Shown here: piece after piece, positions 1-11,091 of the stretch
How positions within the stretch are numbered: position 1 is the stretch's first letter
Layout: every line of letters begins with the position of its first letter
The notes under the pieces: generated by a model
The model's input: the letters and a program-made list of their open reading frames with translations, nothing else
Databases searched by the model: none
Told to the model about the DNA's origin: nothing
Assembly: GCF_014489575.1 (NCBI RefSeq)
Contig: NZ_CP060789.1
Span: 620,001 to 684,000 of the forward strand
Source of the DNA: Tessaracoccus defluvii
GTDB lineage: Bacteria > Actinomycetota > Actinomycetes > Propionibacteriales > Propionibacteriaceae
Reading direction: 5' to 3'
Length of the DNA stretch: 64,000 nt
Program-made: the position numbers and the translations under genes

Positions 1-450
1 GCCGCCCGCCACGGCATCCGCGTCGATCTCGTCCCGGAGGGGGGCGAGGCGAGCGCCGCCGCCCTCGTCGCCGCCTTCCCGTCCGGGTCCGGGCGCGTCG
101 TCGCGCCGGGCTCTGCGCATGCAGGCCCGACCCTCGCGGACGGCGTCTCGGCGAAGGGTTGGGCCGTCGAGGTCGTCGACGTCTACACCGTCGAACCCCT
201 GCCCCGGCTGCCCCGGGGACTCGTCGCGGAGTGGTCCGAGGGACACTTCGATGTCGTGGTCATCACCTCCGGGTCCGTCGGGCGCGCCGTCGGTGACCTG
301 CTGGGATACCGCGCAGGGATCCGCGTCGTAGCCTTTGGGGCCCCGACCGCCGCGGCGCTGCGCGAGCTGGGCGTCGACCCCGACGCCGTCGCCGCCACCC
401 AGGACGCCGCCGGCGTCGTGGAAGCCATCGCCTCGTTGGGAGAAGCATGA
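1..450 (+). CDS. hemD: Uroporphyrinogen-III synthase, C-terminal part (cut by window start)
   Basis: The reading frame is open from the first base and supplies about 149 C-terminal residues. The pattern '[11 protein letters not shown]' followed by '[16 protein letters not shown]' is typical of the second half of HemD, which cyclises and inverts ring D of hydroxymethylbilane to form uroporphyrinogen III. The stop codon overlaps the start of hemB (ATGA), and hemL follows, so this is the end of a heme operon. In some actinobacteria HemD is fused behind a methyltransferase domain; the N-terminal part lies outside the window, so that cannot be tested here. Confidence 0.85.
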   Translation, partial: AARHGIRVDLVPEGGEASAAALVAAFPSGSGRVVAPGSAHAGPTLADGVSAKGWAVEVVDVYTVEPLPRLPRGLVAEWSEGHFDVVVITSGSVGRAVGDLLGYRAGIRVVAFGAPTAAALRELGVDPDAVAATQDAAGVVEAIASLGEA

Positions 451-1412
451 TCCAGGTCCGCCCGAGACGGCTGCGCACCACCCCCGCCATGCGGCGGCTC
501 GTTCGAGAGGTCGAGGTGCGGCCATCGCAGCTGGTGCTGCCCATGTTCGTCGCCGAGCGCCGCGGAGACATCTCCTCGATGCCCGGCGTGGTCCGCCACG
601 ACCTCGACTCCCTCCGCGCCGCTGCGGAGGACGCCGTCGCCGCCGGCGTCGGTGCCCTGATGCTCTTCGGAGTGCCCGACGACGACGCGAAGGACGACCG
701 GGGCAGCCAGGGGTGGGCCGAGGACGGAATCCTGCAGCGGGGCCTGGCCGCCGTCCGTGACGCCGTCGGCGACGAGACCGTCGTCATGGCCGACACCTGC
801 CTCGACGAGTTCACCAGTCACGGCCACTGCGGTTTCCTCACGCCAGACGGTCGCGTCGACAACGACGCCACCCTCGCGGCTTACGCGTCCATGGCCGTCG
901 CGCAGGCCCGTGCTGGCGCCCACATCGTCGCCCCGTCGGGAATGATGGACGGCCAGGTCGCCGCCATCCGCGCCGGCCTCGACGGCGAGGGCTTCTCCGA
1001 CGTCGGGATCCTCGCCTACGGGGCGAAGTACGCCTCCGCGTTCTACGGCCCGTTCCGGGAGGCTGTCTCCAGTTCTCTCGACGGCGACCGCCGCACCTAT
1101 CAGCAGGACCCGGCCAACCGCCGCGAGGGACTGCGGGAGGTCCGCCTCGACCTCGCAGAGGGCGCGGACCTGGTGATGGTGAAGCCGGCCGGTTCCTACC
1201 TGGACGTGCTCGCCGACGTCGCCGCAGTCTCGGATGTGCCGGTGGCCGCGTACCAGGTGTCGGGGGAATACGCCATGATCTGCGCCGCCGCGGAGCGGGG
1301 CTGGCTGGACCTGCGGGCGACCGCGCAGGAGTCGGTGACCGCCATCGTGCGGGCAGGCGCCGACATCGTGTTGACCTACTGGGCGAAGGAGATGGCGCAA
1401 TGGTGCAGGTGA
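447..1412 (+). CDS. hemB: Delta-aminolevulinic acid dehydratase (porphobilinogen synthase)
   Basis: The 321-residue length is normal for HemB, which condenses two 5-aminolevulinate molecules into porphobilinogen in the cytoplasm. The N-terminus ([17 protein letters not shown]) and the metal-site region around residues 110-135 ([15 protein letters not shown]) are characteristic. Both active-site lysines are visible: in [14 protein letters not shown] near residue 197 and in [13 protein letters not shown] near residue 247. The start codon overlaps the hemD stop by 4 bases, and the 3' end overlaps the hemL start by 13 bases, so translation is coupled along the operon. Confidence 0.97.
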   Translation: MIQVRPRRLRTTPAMRRLVREVEVRPSQLVLPMFVAERRGDISSMPGVVRHDLDSLRAAAEDAVAAGVGALMLFGVPDDDAKDDRGSQGWAEDGILQRGLAAVRDAVGDETVVMADTCLDEFTSHGHCGFLTPDGRVDNDATLAAYASMAVAQARAGAHIVAPSGMMDGQVAAIRAGLDGEGFSDVGILAYGAKYASAFYGPFREAVSSSLDGDRRTYQQDPANRREGLREVRLDLAEGADLVMVKPAGSYLDVLADVAAVSDVPVAAYQVSGEYAMICAAAERGWLDLRATAQESVTAIVRAGADIVLTYWAKEMAQWCR

Positions 1413-2695
1413 ATCAGGATCGGGTGCTGTTCGACAGGGCCCGCGCCGTCATCCCCGGCGGGGTGTCCTCGCCGGTGCGGGCGTTCGGCTCCGTCGGCGG
1501 CACGCCGCTGTTCATCGCCGAGGCCACCGGACCCTATGTCGTCGACGCCAACGGCGACACCTTCGTCGACCTCGTGTGCTCGTGGGGGCCGGCCCTGCTC
1601 GGCCACGCGCACCCCGAGGTGGTGGCGGCCGTCCGCGACGCCGCCGGCCGCGGGCTGTCGTTCGGGGCCCCGACGGCGGCAGAGGTCGAGCTCGCTGAGG
1701 CCATCCGTGCGCGGGTGCCCGTCGCGGAGCAGGTGCGTTTCGTGTCCACCGGCACCGAGGCAACCATGACGGCGGTCAGGCTCGCGCGCGGCGCGACGGG
1801 CCGCGACGTCATCGTCAAATTCGCCGGCTGCTACCACGGACATTCCGATGCTCTGCTGGCCGCAGCCGGCTCCGGTGTCGCGACGCAGGGGCTGCCCGGG
1901 TCGGCGGGCGTCACGGCTGCCGCGGCGGCGGACACCGTTGTCGTCGCCTACAACGATCTGGCGGCGGTCGAGCGGGTCTTCGCGCAGCAGGGCGACAGGA
2001 TCGCCGCCGTCATCACCGAGGCGGCCCCCGCCAACATGGGCGTCGTGCCCCCGGCACCCGGTTTCAACGCTGCTCTGCGCGACATCGCGTCGCGCCACGG
2101 CGCCCTGCTGATTCTCGACGAGGTGCTGACGGGGTTCCGCGTCGGGCCCGGCGGCTGGCTCGGCCTCGAAGGCGGGTATGCGCCCGACATCGTCACCTTC
2201 GGCAAGGTGGTCGGCGGTGGCATGCCGCTGGCGGCGCTGGGCGGCCGCGCGGAGCTGATGCAGTTGCTGGCACCCGTTGGTCCCGTCTACCAGGCGGGCA
2301 CACTGTCGGGAAACCCCCTCGCGACGGCCGCTGGGCTCGCGACGCTGCATCTCGCCGACGACGCGGTGTACGGGCTGGTGGACCGGCGCTCCCTCGAGTT
2401 GCAGGCCGCCGTCGGGGAGGCGCTGCGGCGGGAGTCGGTGCCGCACGTCATCCAGAGCGCGGGAAGCCTGTTCTCTGTGTTCTTCCGTGACGGCGACGTC
2501 GGCGACTATGAGGCGGCGAAGGCGCAGGACCAGACCGCGTTCGGCCGCTTCTTCCACGCCATGCTGCAGGAAGGGGTGGCGCTGCCGCCGTCGGCATTCG
2601 AGGCCTGGTTCCTCTCCGCGGCGCACGACGATCGGGCCATGGAGCGCGTCTACGCGGCCCTGCCCCTGGCAGCGCGCGCCGTTGCCAGCGGGTGA
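1400..2695 (+). CDS. hemL: Glutamate-1-semialdehyde 2,1-aminomutase
   Basis: This 431-residue PLP enzyme converts glutamate-1-semialdehyde to 5-aminolevulinate, the C5-pathway entry to tetrapyrroles. Family signatures are [11 protein letters not shown] near the N-terminus, [17 protein letters not shown] around residue 115, [11 protein letters not shown] around residue 240 (aspartate contacting the pyridine nitrogen) and [12 protein letters not shown], where the lysine near residue 273 forms the Schiff base. The ATG lies inside the hemB 3' end, giving a 13-base overlap. It ends the hemD-hemB-hemL run; the next gene is on the other strand. Confidence 0.97.
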   Translation: MVQVNQDRVLFDRARAVIPGGVSSPVRAFGSVGGTPLFIAEATGPYVVDANGDTFVDLVCSWGPALLGHAHPEVVAAVRDAAGRGLSFGAPTAAEVELAEAIRARVPVAEQVRFVSTGTEATMTAVRLARGATGRDVIVKFAGCYHGHSDALLAAAGSGVATQGLPGSAGVTAAAAADTVVVAYNDLAAVERVFAQQGDRIAAVITEAAPANMGVVPPAPGFNAALRDIASRHGALLILDEVLTGFRVGPGGWLGLEGGYAPDIVTFGKVVGGGMPLAALGGRAELMQLLAPVGPVYQAGTLSGNPLATAAGLATLHLADDAVYGLVDRRSLELQAAVGEALRRESVPHVIQSAGSLFSVFFRDGDVGDYEAAKAQDQTAFGRFFHAMLQEGVALPPSAFEAWFLSAAHDDRAMERVYAALPLAARAVASG

Positions 2696-2716
2696 CGGGG
2701 CCCCGGAGGCCTACGC

Positions 2717-3370
2717 TCAGGCGCCGATGGGCAGCGCGTTCAGCGTGATCCGGCCGGACGGCGTCGTCAGCATCACCGTCGACTCGGACTTCGGCATGAG
2801 GAACACGAAGTCGCCCTCGAACGGCTTGTCCTTACTCGCGACGAACGCGGCGGGATCGACCGCCTCGTAGCCGACGCGCGTCTCGTTGGCGAAAACGAAG
2901 ACGGAGAAGCCGAACTCGCCTGCCTCCTCGACCTCCACGCGTAGCCGGACGTGCAGTTCGTCGTCGCCGCGCCACTCATAGCTGACGACCTCGAAGATGC
3001 CGTTGCCGTTCCCCTCGAAGGGGATGAAGTTGCCGGTGCGGGTGGGCGTCGGCTCCGAGGCAGGGCTGGAGGCACCCGCAGAGGGCGACAGCTCCGGCTG
3101 CGCGACCGGGTCGGAACCGGAGAACAGAGTGGCGATCGCGATGGCGGCGATCACGGCGACGGCGGCCAGCGCGATCCAGAGTGTCGGCTTCTTCCGCTCG
3201 GGCGGGGTCAGGTCCTCCCAGTTGGGCGGCGGCGTGGGCTGCTGCCCGAAGGGCGTGCGCGGGTCACGGCCCTGCGCCTCGTGGAACTGCGTCGGACGCC
3301 AGTTCGGATCCTGCGAGGCCCAGGGGTTGTTCGCCCCGTTCTGGGGCGGCTGCCAACTCTGGTTGCTCAT
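2717..3370 (-). CDS. Membrane-anchored protein with DUF4352-like extracellular domain
   Basis: The 217-residue protein has three parts: a cytoplasmic Pro/Gln/Asn-rich tail of about 75 residues (MSNQSWQPPQNGANNPWAS...), one transmembrane helix near residues 80-102 (LWIALAAVAVIAAIAIATLF), and an external region after a Ser/Pro/Thr linker. The outer domain has the beta-rich pattern of DUF4352-type immunoglobulin-like folds (HVRLRVEVEEAGEFGFSVFVFAN). The open frame extends further upstream, but ATG at 3370 is chosen because the typical 'MSNQ...' cytoplasmic start is there and upstream residues look non-coding. It is convergent with hemL. No specific function can be assigned; the DUF4352 match is from memory of the fold. 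Confidence 0.7.
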   Translation of the reverse strand: MSNQSWQPPQNGANNPWASQDPNWRPTQFHEAQGRDPRTPFGQQPTPPPNWEDLTPPERKKPTLWIALAAVAVIAAIAIATLFSGSDPVAQPELSPSAGASSPASEPTPTRTGNFIPFEGNGNGIFEVVSYEWRGDDELHVRLRVEVEEAGEFGFSVFVFANETRVGYEAVDPAAFVASKDKPFEGDFVFLMPKSESTVMLTTPSGRITLNALPIGA

Positions 3371-3454
3371 GGTGCGCTCAAGCCTACCCAGCGGATCCGT
3401 CCACAGGCAGCGCTCCCCATGGGCCGAACAGGACGGCGTGGCCCATGACGGGGC

Positions 3455-4344
3455 ATGAACCATGTGTTGAAGGGCTCCTCCCGTACCGACCTGCTCTGCA
3501 TCCCCGCCATCATGCTGGGGTTCCACCCCAGGACTCGTGCGTCGTCATCGCCCTGAAGGGAGCGGCGGTGGCGATGTGCGCCCGCGTCGACCTTCGCTGG
3601 TTCGCCGGCGACCCTGAGCGGACACTGCGACAACTGAACAACGCGCTGGGCAATGTCCCGGAAGCCAGGATCGTGCTCGTCGGGTTCGGCGATCCCGACG
3701 ACGCGAGCATCTCCGTTGCGGAACTGGCCGACGCGCTGGGCTGGGACCGCATCGCCGATGCACTGATCAGCCAGGGCGACCGCTACTGGGTCGTGCCGGC
3801 CACAGGCGCCCCCATCGCGTTCTCGTTCGACAGATCTGCGCTGGCGGCGCAGGCCGTGTTCCAAGGAATCCGGATCGACGCCACCCGGGCCGAGGCGGTG
3901 CTGCCGGTGATGGTGACGGAGGAGGTGGACCCTGACCTCGTGGCCCGTTGCCGCGCCGCGGTTGCCTACATCCAACCAGCCGTCGGATTCGCCGTCCTCC
4001 GCGAACTGGCCGAGTCGAGCGAACCGCTGGGCGTCGAGGAGGGGCTCACACTGGCGCTGCTCCTCGGCGATGAGGACCGCCTCGGAGCGCTGGCCACACG
4101 GTTGTCGACGGACACCGCGCCGGTGATCTGGCCCAACCTGGTGGCCGCGCGACGGTTTGGCCCGCCCGAGACGGCGCCACCCGTGCTGGCACTGCTGGCG
4201 CTGGCGTCGTGGCTCAGCGGCCGGGGAGCCGCGCACGTGGCCGCACTGGAGGAACTGACGCGGATCGACGCCCGCCATCCCCTGGCGGGGGTTCTGTCCG
4301 CCCTGCATGAGCAGGGGCTCCCGCCCGATCGGTGGCCGTTGTGA
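3455..4344 (+). CDS. DUF4192 family protein, frame broken near 3531
   Basis: Frame 1 from ATG 3455 reads MNHVLKGSSRTDLLCIPAIMLGFHPR, the usual DUF4192 opening (a 'dLLa.ip.mLGFhP.dSlVvv.L' pattern). The family pattern then continues in another frame as DSCVVIALKG..., exactly where one G seems to be missing from the run at 3531-3532. The remainder (MCARVDLRWFAGDPERTLRQLNNAL..., about 270 residues) fits DUF4192, including the C-terminal part rich in 'LALLALASWLSGRGAAHVAAL'. DUF4192 proteins are common in actinobacteria and have no established function. The upstream 84 bases separate it from the divergent membrane-protein gene. Probably intact in the organism. Confidence 0.7.
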
Positions 4345-4391
4345 GTGGGGCAGGTGCGTCGCGGGCGCCGCCGTGCCCTAGGGTTTGGGGC

Positions 4392-5312
4392 ATGCGTTTT
4401 GTGGTGTGTGGCGAGGCACTGATCGACCTGATGCCCGAGGGGGGTGGAACCCCGGCCGAGAGCCCGTGGGTCGCCCGTTCCGGCGGCGGTCCACTGAACT
4501 CCGCGGCGGCGCTCGCGCGGCTCGGTAAGGACACCCATTTCCTTGGCCGATTGAGCAGCGACGCGTTCGGCGTTCAGCTGCGCTCGCATCTCGAGGCGGC
4601 CGGCGTCTCCCTCGACCTCGCCGTCGCGACCGACGACGCGACCTCCGTCGCGGTCGTGTCGCTCGACGACCAGGGCAAGGCGAGCTACGCCTTCCACTTC
4701 CACGGCACCTCGAACTTCAACTGGCACGCGGACGAGTTCCCCACGCTGGGCGGTGACGACTGGCTGCACTTCGGATCGATCGGAGCCGTCATCGGCGCAG
4801 GCGCGAAGAACGTGCTCGACTTCGTGTCCCGCACCGACGCTGCCGTCAGCTTCGACATCAACGTGCGGCCGTCGACGCTTCCCGACCGGGCCGAGTACTT
4901 CTCGCGCGTCAGCGACCTGATGGCCGCCGTCGGCCGTGGCGGAGGTATCGTCAAGGCCAGCGATGAGGACATCGCCTGGCTCGTCGATGACGACTCCGAC
5001 CCCCTGGGGTACGCGGAGGGCTGGGCCGCGGAGTACGGTCTGGCGCTGTTCCTCGTCACGCTCGGCCCCGACGGCGCCGCCGCCGTCTGGCCCGATGGTC
5101 GCCGCGCCCAGGTGCCCGGTCACCGGGTCGAGGTGGTCGACACCGTCGGCGCCGGCGACACGTTCATGGCGGGCTTCCTGTCGGCGTACACCGTGAACCC
5201 CCGCGACGTGGAAGCAGCGCTGCGCAGGGGTGCCGGTGCCGCCGCGCTCGTCTGCACCCGCGAGGGGGCGCAGCCGCCCACGGCGGAGGAACTCGACGCC
5301 TTCCTCGGCTGA
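4392..5312 (+). CDS. PfkB-family carbohydrate kinase (fructokinase-like)
   Basis: The 306-residue protein carries both PfkB signatures: the N-terminal glycine-rich block (GEALIDLMPEGG, then SGGGPLNSAAALARLG near residues 34-48) and the C-terminal catalytic block DTVGAGDTFMAGFLSAY near residue 250, where GAGD supplies the anion hole and catalytic aspartate. It should phosphorylate a sugar, with fructose the best guess from the 'ALIDLMP' opening; ribose or 2-keto-3-deoxygluconate kinases are alternatives. ATG 4392 is chosen because it directly precedes the conserved beta-strand RFVVCGEALIDL. It sits 15 bases before an arabinofuranosidase gene, suggesting co-transcription in sugar use. Confidence 0.85.
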   Translation: MRFVVCGEALIDLMPEGGGTPAESPWVARSGGGPLNSAAALARLGKDTHFLGRLSSDAFGVQLRSHLEAAGVSLDLAVATDDATSVAVVSLDDQGKASYAFHFHGTSNFNWHADEFPTLGGDDWLHFGSIGAVIGAGAKNVLDFVSRTDAAVSFDINVRPSTLPDRAEYFSRVSDLMAAVGRGGGIVKASDEDIAWLVDDDSDPLGYAEGWAAEYGLALFLVTLGPDGAAAVWPDGRRAQVPGHRVEVVDTVGAGDTFMAGFLSAYTVNPRDVEAALRRGAGAAALVCTREGAQPPTAEELDAFLG

Positions 5313-5327
5313 CGCCCCCAGCGCCCC

Positions 5328-7622
5328 ATGACCCACACCATCGCCGCCCCCCTCGACGTGACCGTCGGCGGTCCGACCGGGACGACGATCCCCACCGACC
5401 TCTGGGGCCTGTTCCTCGAGGACCTGAACGACGCCCTCGACGGCGGACTCAATGCCGAACTCGTGCGCAACGGTGATTTCGAGTTCAACCCCGCCGACCG
5501 GGACGGCTGGCACGCGCTGACGGCGTGGACGTCGTCCGACCCGGCCCGGGTGGCCGTGCGGCGGGAGGATCCGGTCCACCGCAACAACGGCACCTACCTC
5601 CGCCTCACGGGGCCGGTCACCCTCGTCAACGACGGCTTCGATCCCGTCGCCGTCGTCCCCGGCGCCCGGTACGCGTTCAGCGCGTTCACCTGGGCGGTGG
5701 AGGGCAGCGGCTGCATCGTGCTGGCCCTCGAAGGCGACGATGGGGTCCTGGCCACGGTCGACGTCCCGGTCGAGCCCGGCGGCTGGAACCCGGTGGCGGC
5801 CGAGCTGACCGGACAGGTCGCCGGGGCAGGCCGCCTCAGCCTGACGGTGCCCGCCGGGCTCACCGTCGAGATCGACGTCGTCTCGCTGCGCCCGGTCGGA
5901 CCCGACGGTGCGCCCCTCACCTTCCGCCCCGACCTGCTGGAGACGCTGCGCGCCCTGCACCCGGCCTTCATCCGCTTCCCCGGCGGCTGCCTCGCCCACG
6001 GGCTCGGCCTCGACAACATGTACCACTGGAAGGGCACCGTCGGCCCACGGCACGAACGGGAGCAGACCTTCAACACCTGGGGGTATCACCAGTCGCGGCA
6101 GATCGGCTACCTCGAGTACTTCCAGCTCTGCCGCGAACTCGACGCCACCCCGATGCCGATCGTCGCGGCCGGTGTGTGCTGCCAGAACCTGCGGGGCCGG
6201 GCACGCGCGATCCCGCAGGACGAGATGCCGGCCTACGTGCAGGACGTGCTCGACCTGATCGAGTTCGCCAACGGCGGCACCGACACCTTCTGGGGCGCAC
6301 GGCGGGCCGAACTCGGCTCGCCCGATCCCTTCGAGATGCGGTACCTGGGCGTCGGCAACGAGGACGAGATCACCGACGACTTCCGCGAGCGCTACGCCCA
6401 GATCGCCGACGCCGTCGCCGCGGCGTACCCCGACGTCACGGTCATCGGCACCGCCGGCCCCGCACCGTTCGGGGCGGACTTCGAGGCGGGGTGGGAGTTC
6501 GCCCGGGCCCAGAAGGTCGCGATCGTCGACGAACACGCCTACCGGACCCCACGGTGGTTCCACCAGAACATCGACCGGTACGCCGACTACCCGCGCGACG
6601 GCGCGCTCGTGTACCTGGGGGAGTGGGCGGCCCGGACGAACACCGTCCGCTCGGCACTGGCCGAGGCCGCGTTCATGACGGCCATCGAGCGCGACAGCGA
6701 CGTGGTCGCCCTCGCCTCCTACGCGCCGCTGCTGGCCCGGGTCGGCCACACCCAGTGGGTGCCCGACCTCATCTACTTCGATGCGGAACGGGTGCTGCCC
6801 AGCGCCTCCTACTTCGTGCAGCAGGCCTTCGCAGCCGAGCCTGGCGGCGAGGTGTGCGCGGTGTCCCTCACCGGTGCGGAGCCCGTCCCGGTGCCGGGCT
6901 GGGCGGGAGGCGCAGTCCGGGTCTCCGCGGGTGGCTCGGAGGTGGAACTGACGCGGATCGGCCTCGACGGCGCCGCCGTGCAGCCCGCCCGGGTGGTGCC
7001 CGACTCTGAGGCCCACCTCGGGCGACTCGGCGGGCGAGGGGTCCTGGAGTTCACCGCCACGCGCAGTTCCGGCGACGACGGGCTCGTCGTGTGCCTCGGC
7101 GACGCCGGCGGCGACACCGTCGAGCTCAGCCTCGGCGGCTGGCAGAACAAGTCGACGACGCTGGCGCTCACCGCGGACGGCATCGGCAACGAGATCGACG
7201 GCCCCCACCAGGGCCACCGGCTGCTCACCGGCGTCCCGATCGTGCTGCGGCTGGAGGTGGGGGACCACCGCTTCCGCGTGTGGCTGGACGGGGAACTCGT
7301 CCACGACGTCACCCTCGACCTGCGCCCCGAGCACAGGGTCGTGGCCGGGGCCTCACGCAGGCCCGAGGCCGACGGCGACGAGTACGTCGTCCGTCTCGTC
7401 AACGCGACAGACACCGCCCGCGCCGCCAGCGTCACCCTCCCCGTCGACGGCGCCGTCACCGGCTCCGCGACCCTCCTCGCGGGGGCCGGTCCGGAGCAGG
7501 GCAGCCCGGAGGCCGACAGCCCGGTGCGTCCCGAACAGGTCGCGGTGTCCGGCTCGGGAGGCTTCTCCCTCTGCCTGCCTGCGTGGTCGTTCGCGTCCGT
7601 CGTGGCCCGCGTCGACGCCTGA
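5328..7622 (+). CDS. GH51-type alpha-L-arabinofuranosidase
   Basis: The 764-residue protein matches GH51 enzymes, which release terminal arabinofuranose from arabinan or arabinoxylan oligosaccharides. The opening [22 protein letters not shown]...[10 protein letters not shown] and the central barrel ([12 protein letters not shown], then [29 protein letters not shown]) are characteristic. The acid/base glutamate is in GVGNEDEI near residue 342, and the nucleophile is probably the Glu in YLGEWAART near residue 430. The last 250 residues form the beta-sandwich C-terminal domain. No signal peptide is seen, so it probably acts in the cytoplasm on imported oligosaccharides. It follows a PfkB kinase closely, and a strong terminator follows the stop. 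Confidence 0.87.
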   Translation: MTHTIAAPLDVTVGGPTGTTIPTDLWGLFLEDLNDALDGGLNAELVRNGDFEFNPADRDGWHALTAWTSSDPARVAVRREDPVHRNNGTYLRLTGPVTLVNDGFDPVAVVPGARYAFSAFTWAVEGSGCIVLALEGDDGVLATVDVPVEPGGWNPVAAELTGQVAGAGRLSLTVPAGLTVEIDVVSLRPVGPDGAPLTFRPDLLETLRALHPAFIRFPGGCLAHGLGLDNMYHWKGTVGPRHEREQTFNTWGYHQSRQIGYLEYFQLCRELDATPMPIVAAGVCCQNLRGRARAIPQDEMPAYVQDVLDLIEFANGGTDTFWGARRAELGSPDPFEMRYLGVGNEDEITDDFRERYAQIADAVAAAYPDVTVIGTAGPAPFGADFEAGWEFARAQKVAIVDEHAYRTPRWFHQNIDRYADYPRDGALVYLGEWAARTNTVRSALAEAAFMTAIERDSDVVALASYAPLLARVGHTQWVPDLIYFDAERVLPSASYFVQQAFAAEPGGEVCAVSLTGAEPVPVPGWAGGAVRVSAGGSEVELTRIGLDGAAVQPARVVPDSEAHLGRLGGRGVLEFTATRSSGDDGLVVCLGDAGGDTVELSLGGWQNKSTTLALTADGIGNEIDGPHQGHRLLTGVPIVLRLEVGDHRFRVWLDGELVHDVTLDLRPEHRVVAGASRRPEADGDEYVVRLVNATDTARAASVTLPVDGAVTGSATLLAGAGPEQGSPEADSPVRPEQVAVSGSGGFSLCLPAWSFASVVARVDA

Positions 7623-7631
7623 GGCGACGTG

Positions 7632-7655
7632 CCCCGGCCGGTCCTCCGGCCGGGG
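7632..7655 (+). terminator. Rho-independent-type hairpin after the GH51 gene
   Basis: Perfect 10-base inverted repeat (ccccggccgg / ccggccgggg) with a 4-base loop, starting 10 bases past the stop codon. There is no T-run, as is common in high-GC actinobacteria. Confidence 0.7.
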
Positions 7656-7687
7656 CCGCCGCCCGCGGAGCCGAGGGGCGCTCACGG

Positions 7688-7734
7688 TATATTGGGCCCC
7701 CGTGCGATCCACGCACCACCATCGACAACAGGAG
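7688..7734 (+). promoter_or_regulatory. Probable leuS promoter -10 and ribosome binding site
   Basis: A TATATT hexamer at 7688-7693 is a good sigma-A -10 element in otherwise GC-rich sequence; no convincing -35 is seen. An AGGAG ribosome binding site lies at about 7730-7734, 7 bases before the GTG start at 7742. The leader is short, so no T-box type riboswitch fits here. Confidence 0.45.
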
Positions 7735-7741
7735 AATCGTC

Positions 7742-10206
7742 GTGAGCCAAGAGCCGGGTCAATACGACAAGGTCAGGGCACAGGAGAAGTGGCAGGCGTT
7801 CTGGGAGGAGGATGAGACCTTCCGGCCCCTCGACGACGGCAGCCGTGAGCGTCGCTACGTCCTCGACATGTTCCCCTACCCGTCCGGCGACCTCCACATG
7901 GGCCACGCCGAGGCGTACGCCATGGGCGACGTCGTCTCCCGCTACTGGCGGCTCAAGGGCTACGACGTCATGCACCCGATCGGCTGGGACTCGTTCGGCC
8001 TCCCCGCGGAGAACGCGGCCATCAAGGCCGATTCGCATCCGGCGTCGTGGACCTACAACAACATCGAGACCCAGGTGCGCTCCTTCAAGCGCTACGGCCT
8101 GAGCCTCGACTGGTCGCGCCGGCTGCACACCTCCGACGAGGACTACTACCGCTGGACCCAGTGGCTGTTCCTGCGCTTCTTCGAGCGCGGCCTGGCCTAC
8201 CGCAAGGACTCTTACGTCAACTGGTGCCCGAAGGACCAGACGGTGCTCGCCAACGAGCAGGTCGTCCAGGGCCGTTGCGAGCGCTGCAAGTCCGAGGTCA
8301 CCAAGCGCAAGCTGAACCAGTGGTACTTCAAGACCACCGACTACGCCCAGGAACTGCTGGACGACATGGCCCAGCTCGAGGACGGCTGGCCCGACCACGT
8401 GCTGGCGATGCAGCGCAACTGGATCGGCCGCTCCGAGGGAGCGCACGTCGACTTCGCCGTCGAGGGCCGCGAACCCATCACCGTCTTCACCACGCGCCCC
8501 GACACGCTGTTCGGCGCCACCTTCATGGTCGTCGCGCCCGACGGTGAACTGGCCGCCGAGCTGGTCGCCGACGAGCAGCGCCCGGCCTTCGAGGCCTACC
8601 TGGATTCGGTCAAGAAGACCACCGAGATCGAGCGTCAGTCGACGGAGCGGGAGAAGACCGGCGTGTGGCTCGGCCGCTACGCCGTCAACCCGGTCAACGG
8701 GGAGCAGGTGCCGATTTGGGCCGCCGACTACGTGCTGGCCGACTACGGCACCGGCGCCATCATGGCCGTCCCTGCGCATGACACCCGCGACCTGGAGTTC
8801 GCCACCACGTTCGGCCTGCCGGTGCGCACCGTCATCGACGTCGACGGCACAGACCCCGCCGTCACCGGCATCGCCACCTCGGGCGACGGCACCTACATCA
8901 ACTCCGGCGTGCTCGACGGCCTGACCGACAAGGCCACGGGCGTGAGCCGCATCATCGAGCAGCTGGAGGCCGACGGCGCCGGCACCGGCACCGTCCAGTA
9001 CCGGCTGCGGGACTGGCTGCTGTCACGGCAGCGGTTCTGGGGCTGCCCGATCCCGATCGTGCACTGCGAGCGGTGCGGCGAGGTGCCCGTGCCCGACGAG
9101 CAGCTCCCGGTGCGGCTGCCCGACCTGCGTGGTGCGGCACTGGCGCCCAAGGGCACGTCGCCGCTGGCCTCGGCAACCGACTGGGTGGAGACGAGCTGCC
9201 CGCAGTGCGGTGGCCGCGCGCAGCGCGACACCGACACCATGGACACGTTCGTCGACTCGTCGTGGTACTTCTTCCGTTACTGCTCGCCGGGCTACCAGGA
9301 CGGGCCGTTCAACCCCGAGGACGTGCGCAACTGGATGCCGGTGGCGCAGTACGTCGGCGGCGTCGAGCACGCGATCCTCCACCTGCTGTACATGCGCTTC
9401 TTCACGAAGGTCTTGCGTGACATGGGCATGGTCGACTTCGACGAGCCGATGCTGCGCCTGCTGAACCAGGGCCAGGTCATCAACCAGGGCAAGGCGATGA
9501 GCAAGTCGCTGGGCAACGGCGTCGACCTCGGCAAGCAGATCGACGAGTTCGGCGTCGACGCGGTGCGGCTGACGATGATCTTCGCCGGCCCGCCCGAGGA
9601 CGACATCGACTGGGCGGATCTGTCGCCGACGTCGAGCCTGAAGTTCCTGCAGCGGGCCTACCGGCTGGCCGCAGACGTCGAGTCGCGCCCCGGCGTCGAC
9701 TTCGCAGCCGGCGACCCGGCTCTGCGGAAGGCGACGCACAAGGCGATCACCGAGATCTCGACGCTGGTCGAGGGGGCCGCTTCAACGTGGCGGTCGCCCG
9801 CACGATGGAGCTCGTCAACGCGGCCCGTCGCACGGTCGACAGCGGCGCCGGCGCGGCGGACCCTGCCGTGCGGGAGGCGGCGCTGTTCGTGGCGCAGTCG
9901 CTCAGCCTGGTGGCGCCGTATGTCGCCGAGGAGATGTGGGAGCTGCTGGGCATGGACCCGTCCGTCGCCAACAGCGCCTGGCCGACGGCCGACCTTTCTC
10001 TGACGGTGGATGACACCGTCACGATGGTGGTGCAGATCCAGGGCAAGGTGCGCGGCAAGCTCGAGGTCCCGGCCGACATCACCGAGGAGGCGGCGCTGGA
10101 GGCGGCGCTGGCCGACGAGGCCGTGCAGCGGTCGCTGGCCGGCCGCGAGGTGGTCAAGGTGATCGCTCGTCTGCCGAAGATGCTGAGCCTGGTCCCGGGG
10201 AAGTAG
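7742..10206 (+). CDS. leuS: Leucine--tRNA ligase, frame broken near 9772-9776
   Basis: LeuRS charges tRNA-Leu. Seen in order: the class I HIGH-type motif in [13 protein letters not shown] near residues 42-54, the CP1 editing insertion ([17 protein letters not shown] near residue 250), the [11 protein letters not shown] block near residue 505, and the KMSKS motif as AMSKSLGN near residue 585. At 9772-9776 a run of five G breaks the frame; one more G gives ...[21 protein letters not shown] and restores a protein of about 821 residues, a normal length. The tail ends [16 protein letters not shown]. As this is an essential single-copy enzyme, the break is almost certainly a sequence error. Start is GTG 7742 with an AGGAG site. 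Confidence 0.95.
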
Positions 10207-10264
10207 TTCTCCACAGCCGCGCGCGGTTGCGGTGATCCCGGCCCCGCTGGGGCGATAACGGGGC

Positions 10265-11091
10265 ATGCAGCACACCGACGAAATGGCCCGCGCGCGGCTC
10301 GCCTTCGTCGCCGGAGGGCGGCCGCCGCTCGGCGCGCCGCGGCGTGCCCTGCCGGAGGTCGACCGCAGTCCTGACCCCGCTCCGGCGTCGGACCGGCCGA
10401 TCCTCGAGCTGGATGCCCCACCCGGGCGCGAGCAGGAGCGGGACGGGCGTGACATTGCCGGCGACGCCGTGCGGCGCGTCGCCTCGCTGCGGCGGCTGAT
10501 CACGGGCCGACACCTCGCCGTGGTGGCGGCGCTCCTAGTGGGGCCGTCGTTGTCACGTTCCTCGCCCTGTCGAGGAGTCAGGCCACGGAGGTGCCGCTGA
10601 GCGTGACCACCGCGGTGACGACTGCCCACGCCGAACCCACGCCGTCCCCCTCGCCGCAGACGGCCCGCGTCCACGTCGCAGGCGCCGTCACCCGGCCCGG
10701 TGTCGTGTGGGTGCCGGTCGGCGCGATCGTCCAGGACGCCATCGTCGCCGCGGGCGGCCTCAGCGCAGACGCGGATCCCGCGCAGCTCAACCTCGCCGCG
10801 CCGGTCAGCGACGGCATGCAGATCATCGTCGGCACCGCAGAGGAGCCCCTCGGCGTGATCTCCGAGCCCGGCGGTGGGGGCGGGGGAGACGGTTCGGCCG
10901 GCCCGCTGGACCTCAACACCGCCACCGCGGACCAGCTCGAGGAACTGCCCGGCATCGGGCCCGTCTCCGCGGCGGCGATCCTCGCCTGGCGGGCCGAGCA
11001 TGGGCGGTTCACCGCCGTCGAAGAACTGCAGGAGGTCAGCGGCATCGGCCCGAAGACCTTCGAACGGCTGGCTCCGTTGGTGCGGGTATGA
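10265..11091 (+). CDS. comEA: ComEA-type competence DNA receptor, frame broken near 10540
   Basis: ComEA binds incoming DNA outside the membrane and hands it to the ComEC channel. An N-terminal cytoplasmic tail of about 80 residues (MQHTDEMARARLAFVAGG...) leads to a transmembrane helix. One G missing from the run 10540-10543 shifts the frame there; restoring it gives VAALLVGAVVVTFLALSRSQATEV as the helix. Then follow an SLBB domain (VHVAGAVTRPGVVWVPVGAIVQDAI) and two helix-hairpin-helix motifs (LNTATADQLEELPGIGPVSA and EELQEVSGIGPKTFERL). The TGA overlaps the comEC ATG. The restored length is about 275 residues, normal for actinobacterial ComEA. Confidence 0.9.

Noticed and set aside
3966..7334. 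Open antisense frame of over 1,100 codons across the kinase and GH51 genes
   Set aside because: High-GC genes often leave the opposite strand open. Its residues are low-complexity His/Arg/Gly/Asp/Val-rich without any domain, and both sense genes match strong families.
9772..10206. Treating the leuS tail, and the other frame-broken genes, as pseudogenes or split genes
   Set aside because: All ten breaks fit one missing G on the given strand and several genes are essential or strongly conserved; a sequence error explains them better.
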